This document shows positions 60,283 through 64,000 of a stretch of 64,000 nucleotides of DNA, piece by piece. A program made the position numbers and the translations under genes. Source of the DNA: an uncultured Phycisphaerales bacterium (GTDB lineage: Bacteria; Planctomycetota; Phycisphaerae; Phycisphaerales; SM1A02); contig CAJQQE010000042.1 in the NCBI GenBank assembly GCA_905480395.1, forward strand, positions 1 to 64,000. Reading direction: 5' to 3'. Below the pieces are notes generated by a model that was given only the letters and a program-made list of their open reading frames with translations, did no database searches and was not told the DNA's origin. How positions within the stretch are numbered: the first letter of the stretch is position 1; every line of letters starts with the position of its first letter.

Positions 60283-61899
60283 ATGAATCAACCAAGTCAT
60301 TCTCTAAGACACCTCCTCGCGTCACCCTCCCAAGCTTGGTCATTCTGGTGTGCCGCGATGCTGACGGTCGCCGCGGTCGCCGCCGGTGATGAATCCGATT
60401 ACTGGCGGTTCATCGATGTGCCAGAGCCTGAGGGCGTCGCCCACGAAGTCGGCGGCATCCTCCCACTGGGTGGTGGCCGAGTGATGACCTCCACCCGTCG
60501 CGGCGATGTCTGGATCATCGAGAACGCCTACGACCCCGCACCCACCATCGCGGTGGTGGCCGGGAGCCCCGAAGACGACGCCACCACGAACGATCCGCAC
60601 CGCGTGCGATTCATCAAGTACACCGACGGCCTCCAAGAACCCCTCGGACTCGCGGTCCATCCGATCGATGATGCGAAACGCCGCGCCGCGATCGCCGCGG
60701 GCAAGTCTTGGAACGGCCCGGTGTACGTCGCACAACGCGGCGAGGTCTCGAGAATGGTGGACGAAGACGGTGACTGGCGAGCAGACCGGATTGAAACAAT
60801 CTGCGACGACTGGGCGATCAGCGGCAATTACCACGAGTACACCTTCGGCCCGGTTTTCGAAGAAAACGGTGACCTATGGATCACCCTGAACCGACCGTTC
60901 GGCAGTGAGCCCTTTGGCAAGAAAGACTGGCGAGGCTGGGCAATGCGGATCGACAGCGACGGCGTGATGCATCCAGAAGCCGCCGGACTCCGCTCGCCCT
61001 GCGGCGTGGCGATGGGCCCCGACGCTCACCTTTATTACACCGACAATCAGGGCGAATGGTGCGGCGCCAGCAAGATGTCCATTATCGAACGAGGCGACTT
61101 CCACGGTCATCCCTGGGGGATCGCAAGCACCAAGCGACCGGAATCGTTGGTCGAATTCCCCGGCGAGATTCCCGACGGAATCCCGATGCCCGAAGCTGCC
61201 ACCCGAATCCCCAACTTCAAGATGCCCGTCGTCTGGTTTCCCTACGACAAGTGCGGCAAGAGTCCGGGCGAGGTCCTCTGGGACACCGAAGGAACCCTCG
61301 GGCCATTCTTCAAAGGCCAAGCGTTCATGGGCGACCAGCATCACGCGGCGGTCTATCGAATCTTCACCGAAGAAGTGAACGGGCATATTCAAGGCGCCGT
61401 CTTCCCGTTCCGAAATGGATTCGAATGCGGCATCATCCGCGTGAAAATGGGCGAGGACGGCTCGCTGATCGCCGGCATGACCAATCGCGGATGGGGTTCG
61501 AAGGGCAACCGACCCTACGGAATGCAACGACTGGAATGGACGGGCAAAACGCCATTCGAGATTCGAACCATGGAGGCCACCCCCGAGGGCTTCCGCCTCA
61601 CGTTCACTCGCCCCGCCGATCCTGCGACCGCGAGCGAACCCTCGAACTACTCGATGAAGAGTTACACCTACCTGTTGCACTCGCCCTACGGCAGCCCCGA
61701 AACCGATACCGCGCCCGTGACCGTCAAACTCGCGCAAATCTCCGGCGACAACCTCACCGTCAATCTGATCTGCGAACCGCTTCGCGCCGGGTACGTGCAT
61801 GAACTCCGGCTCGACGGAGTGCGGGACGAGGCGGGGGAACCATTACTCCATCCCGATGCGTACTACACGTTGATCGAGATACCCAAGGCCGGCGAGTGA
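60283..61899 (+). CDS. Exported beta-propeller dehydrogenase-like protein
   Basis: The 538-residue protein has a signal peptide (WSFWCAAMLTVAAVAAG) and a six-bladed propeller of the glucose/sorbosone dehydrogenase kind: GGRVMTSTRRGDVWIIENAY, LQEPLGLAVHPIDD, PVYVAQRGEVSRMVDEDGD, EYTFGPVFEENGDLWITLNR, LRSPCGVAMGPDAHLYYTDN and GPFFKGQAFMGDQHHAAVYR. These are the blade strands that form the calcium and cofactor pocket in PQQ enzymes, but I cannot confirm PQQ binding. A short Ig-like C-terminal domain follows. The ATG at 60283 has GGAG 7 bases upstream. It is downstream of the pentaheme lipoprotein, its likely electron acceptor. Confidence 0.8.
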   Translation: MNQPSHSLRHLLASPSQAWSFWCAAMLTVAAVAAGDESDYWRFIDVPEPEGVAHEVGGILPLGGGRVMTSTRRGDVWIIENAYDPAPTIAVVAGSPEDDATTNDPHRVRFIKYTDGLQEPLGLAVHPIDDAKRRAAIAAGKSWNGPVYVAQRGEVSRMVDEDGDWRADRIETICDDWAISGNYHEYTFGPVFEENGDLWITLNRPFGSEPFGKKDWRGWAMRIDSDGVMHPEAAGLRSPCGVAMGPDAHLYYTDNQGEWCGASKMSIIERGDFHGHPWGIASTKRPESLVEFPGEIPDGIPMPEAATRIPNFKMPVVWFPYDKCGKSPGEVLWDTEGTLGPFFKGQAFMGDQHHAAVYRIFTEEVNGHIQGAVFPFRNGFECGIIRVKMGEDGSLIAGMTNRGWGSKGNRPYGMQRLEWTGKTPFEIRTMEATPEGFRLTFTRPADPATASEPSNYSMKSYTYLLHSPYGSPETDTAPVTVKLAQISGDNLTVNLICEPLRAGYVHELRLDGVRDEAGEPLLHPDAYYTLIEIPKAGE

Positions 61900-61915
61900 G
61901 CCGCGGAGAAACCGG

Positions 61916-62395
61916 ATGCAGGAAGATCAAAAATTCATGCGGCGCGCGATCGAGCTTGCTCGGCACAACGCCCTGGAAGTAAAAGCGGGCGGGCCATTCG
62001 GCTGCGTCATCGTTCGAGATGGCGAGATCATCGCGGAGGCCGCCAACCAGGTCCTCGCAGACCGCGACCCGACCGCTCACGCAGAAATCGTGGCGATTCG
62101 GGCGGCCTCGAAAACGCTTGATTCCCACGTGCTCGAAGGCTGCACGGTCTACACCACTGGCGAGCCATGCCCAATGTGCTACGCCGCATGCTGGTGGGCC
62201 CGGGTCAAGTCCATCCGATTCGCTTCCAATCACGATGACGCGTTGGAGTTCGGCGGCTTTGATGACCGTCACATTAACGACGCACTGGCGCTCCCCGGCG
62301 ACGCTCGACCGTTGCCCTCGACCGAACTCTGCCGGGCCGACATGCTCGAGGTCTGGCGGGACTACCACGCGATGCCTGACCGCACTCACTACTGA
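61916..62395 (+). CDS. Nucleoside/guanine deaminase, CDA superfamily
   Basis: This cytoplasmic zinc deaminase has 159 residues. HAEIVAI (His ligand and catalytic Glu) and GEPCPMCYAACWWARV (two Cys ligands) form the active site. The combination with the early GGPFGCVIVRDGE and the C-terminal LEVWRDYHAM is closer to the short guanine deaminase GuaD of Gram-positive bacteria than to tRNA deaminase TadA. It converts guanine to xanthine if that assignment holds. It follows the propeller gene by 16 bases and precedes the CPBP gene by 12, so all may be co-transcribed. Confidence 0.82.
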   Translation: MQEDQKFMRRAIELARHNALEVKAGGPFGCVIVRDGEIIAEAANQVLADRDPTAHAEIVAIRAASKTLDSHVLEGCTVYTTGEPCPMCYAACWWARVKSIRFASNHDDALEFGGFDDRHINDALALPGDARPLPSTELCRADMLEVWRDYHAMPDRTHY

Positions 62396-62407
62396 TCGGA
62401 CCGCCCG

Positions 62408-63073
62408 TTGACTCCTCCCCCTCCGGACTCCACACGCCGGCGCCGCGGGTTTGAATTCGTAGGCTTCTTCTGGATCCTGCCAATTCTTGTGGCCGCTTTT
62501 CCGTCCGGCGCCCTTCCCCCGATCCCGGTGTTGTGGGCGGCCGCGATCGCCTGCCTGATTCTTCTTCGGCGAGACGACCGCCTTGACCGACGAACTCTTT
62601 GGGGCGGGGCGGGCGTGGCCGCGGGGATTCCTGGCGTCCTCGGGCGTTTCCTGATCTTCGCGCCGCTGCTCGCAGGATTCGCCTGGCTCATGGAGCCAGA
62701 GTGGTTCTTAAAATTCCCTCGGGATCGAACCGGCGCGTGGGCGGCGGTGATGGTGCTCTATCCACTTCTTTCGGTCGTCCCCCAAGGCATTGTCTTCCGG
62801 ACGTTTGTCTGCCACCGCTACCGGTCGCTCTTTGGAAACGGTGTGACGATGTGGCTCGTCGCGGGGACCACCTTCGGTTTCGCCCATGTCGTCATGCATC
62901 GATGGGAGCCAGTCATGATCACAATCATCGGTGGGGTCATCTTCACTTCGACCCTACTTCGACGACGGAGCGGTCTGCTCGCGGACCTTGAGCACGCGAT
63001 GTACGGCGATCTTGCTTTCACCCTCGGGCTCGGCGTCTGGATCTACTCCAACGCCGCCCGGCAGAGCCTCTGA
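62408..63073 (+). CDS. CPBP-type membrane protein lacking the motif-1 glutamate
   Basis: The 221-residue polytopic protein has about six hydrophobic segments. The CPBP core is recognisable from LLSVVPQGIVFRTFVCHRYR (motif 1 position), TTFGFAHVVMHRW (motif 2, with His) and LLADLEHAMYGDLAFTLGLG (motif 3). In related proteins motif 1 reads PQExxxR. Here the codon is GGC, so Gly stands in place of the catalytic Glu. The protein may be inactive as a protease or use another residue. A start at TTG 62408 (an alternative start codon) follows the deaminase by 12 bases. Confidence 0.72.
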   Translation: MTPPPPDSTRRRRGFEFVGFFWILPILVAAFPSGALPPIPVLWAAAIACLILLRRDDRLDRRTLWGGAGVAAGIPGVLGRFLIFAPLLAGFAWLMEPEWFLKFPRDRTGAWAAVMVLYPLLSVVPQGIVFRTFVCHRYRSLFGNGVTMWLVAGTTFGFAHVVMHRWEPVMITIIGGVIFTSTLLRRRSGLLADLEHAMYGDLAFTLGLGVWIYSNAARQSL

Positions 63074-63106
63074 AGCTTCACTTGCCGACCCCAAGCGGCG
63101 TCGCTC

Positions 63107-64000
63107 CTATACCGACCCCGAAGCCGCCCCCGAAGCAGACGCCGCCTTCAGCTCCGCCACGGTCGGTACGGGTCTTCCTGCGAATCCGCACAAGACCACG
63201 AACGCCGGATCGACCATTGCTTTTCGGCCGATCACCAGCAACTCATGGCCCCCGAACGTCGACAGCATCCCCTGGGCCCATGCCTTTCGCTGGCCGCCTG
63301 ATTTCACCGATCGCCCCCAAGCCCGGATCATGTCGGCAAATCGCTGCGATGTTCTCTTGATCCTGGTCCGCTCCGCCGAATCAAGATAGGCGACCGACGC
63401 CGCCCGACATTCCTCGTCGAAGACCTCACCGCCAAGATCTTTCCAACATCTCGCGAGGAGCTTTGCATCCTCGCACCCCTGCCGATCAAGCGCTTCGAGA
63501 AGCCGCTCATTTTCCCGCCGCGTCGAGGGCGAAGGGAAGGCGAGAATTCTGGCATGGGCGAGTGCTCGGACCGTCCGTCGATAGAGTTTGAATTCCTTCG
63601 TCGCATGCGGCTTAAAACCAGACTCGAATGCGTCAAGCACTTCGACTGCAGTCATCGCATTTGGCGCCGCGGCGATCGCCGCATCGACCAGGGGCATGGC
63701 GAAGGGGTTCAGGCGCATCGTCGCCTTCATGAGCCGAACGCACTGACCAGCACGCGCCGCCGACTCGAGATTATCCCACGCCCGACGGAGCACCATCGCA
63801 TCAATGAATGCGTCCGAATCGTCATTCACCGCCCACGCCACCGACTGATGAAACACCATGGGACGCCGGCCACCGACATCGTCATAGTTCCAGCCCGCGT
63901 GCACGGTGGTCACCTCGTCGCCACCCGTCGCGTATTGCCCTCCGCGACAACGAAAACGTCCGGTCGCCGGGTCGTGCTCCATGACCACGATGGCGCAATG
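63107..64000 (-). CDS. Uncharacterised protein, 5' end outside the window
   Basis: The frame remains open to base 64000 and reads HCAIVVMEHDPATGRFRCRGGQ at the visible N-terminus, so the gene starts beyond the window and at least 297 residues are seen. The first part (HAGWNYDDVGGRRPMVFHQSVAWAVND) looks like strands of a larger domain. From residue 70 on, the sequence is helical with TPR-like spacing (FAMPLVDAAIAAAPNAMTAV, VRALAHARILAFPSPSTRR). I recognise no family. The segment beginning HC at the edge could be part of a Cys-His type active site, but the rest is missing. Confidence 0.55.
   Translation of the reverse strand, partial: HCAIVVMEHDPATGRFRCRGGQYATGGDEVTTVHAGWNYDDVGGRRPMVFHQSVAWAVNDDSDAFIDAMVLRRAWDNLESAARAGQCVRLMKATMRLNPFAMPLVDAAIAAAPNAMTAVEVLDAFESGFKPHATKEFKLYRRTVRALAHARILAFPSPSTRRENERLLEALDRQGCEDAKLLARCWKDLGGEVFDEECRAASVAYLDSAERTRIKRTSQRFADMIRAWGRSVKSGGQRKAWAQGMLSTFGGHELLVIGRKAMVDPAFVVLCGFAGRPVPTVAELKAASASGAASGSV

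Overview
The window looks like chromosome of a Planctomycetota bacterium, most likely class Phycisphaerae. The evidence is the GC-rich composition, a C-terminal sorting tail of the form VPGPA...RRRR, a small membrane protein with a CGYDLRG zinc ribbon, Tat-exported Gfo/Idh/MocA and PmoA-like (DUF6807) proteins, and multiheme lipoproteins beside a beta-propeller dehydrogenase. There is one tRNA, no insertion sequence, no CRISPR array and no sign of a recent island. Taxonomy is inferred from gene content only.

Layout. 1-7 kb: housekeeping metabolism (mannose-1-phosphate guanylyltransferase, cut by the window edge; YqgF; pgl and zwf; trpC; a CPBP protease; trpS with a coupled zinc-ribbon membrane protein). 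7-12 kb: a methyltransferase and a leftward flagellar rod/ring operon (small gene-flgF-flgG-flgA-flgH) behind a good sigma-54 promoter. 12-13.2 kb: a two-gene operon (outer-membrane barrel plus mono-heme lipoprotein) whose promoter is covered by a near-perfect Fur-type palindrome, with a second, weaker copy downstream. 13.9-16.4 kb: xerD, asd and an ACT-domain protein. 16.5-16.7 kb: a tRNA-Gln(CUG) gene with promoter and terminator.

16.7-41 kb is the centrepiece, a leftward type II secretion-like operon: gspF, gspG-H-I-J-K (pseudopilins, mostly joined by ATGA overlaps), a PilM/PilN-like GspL, a PilO/PilP-like GspM, then a gigantic secretin of about 4,789 residues and a small lipoprotein. The secretin has a normal signal peptide, N0 domain and C-terminal pore domain, but between them are about 52 tandem secretin-N domains where ordinary GspD has three. 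About half-way along, one domain is interrupted by a signal-peptide-like hydrophobic insert. A PEP-CTERM-like exported protein with a Gly/Asp repeat lies just upstream of gspF and may be co-transcribed. Neither gspE nor gspC is in the window.

41-64 kb: an S9B dipeptidyl peptidase, clpB, a BtuF-like binding protein, a TIM-barrel/PmoA fusion beside a Gfo/Idh/MocA oxidoreductase, a complete tripartite RND efflux operon, a pentaheme PA14 lipoprotein followed by a propeller dehydrogenase, a guanine-deaminase-like enzyme, a CPBP protein lacking its key glutamate, and the 3' part of an unidentified gene running off the right edge.
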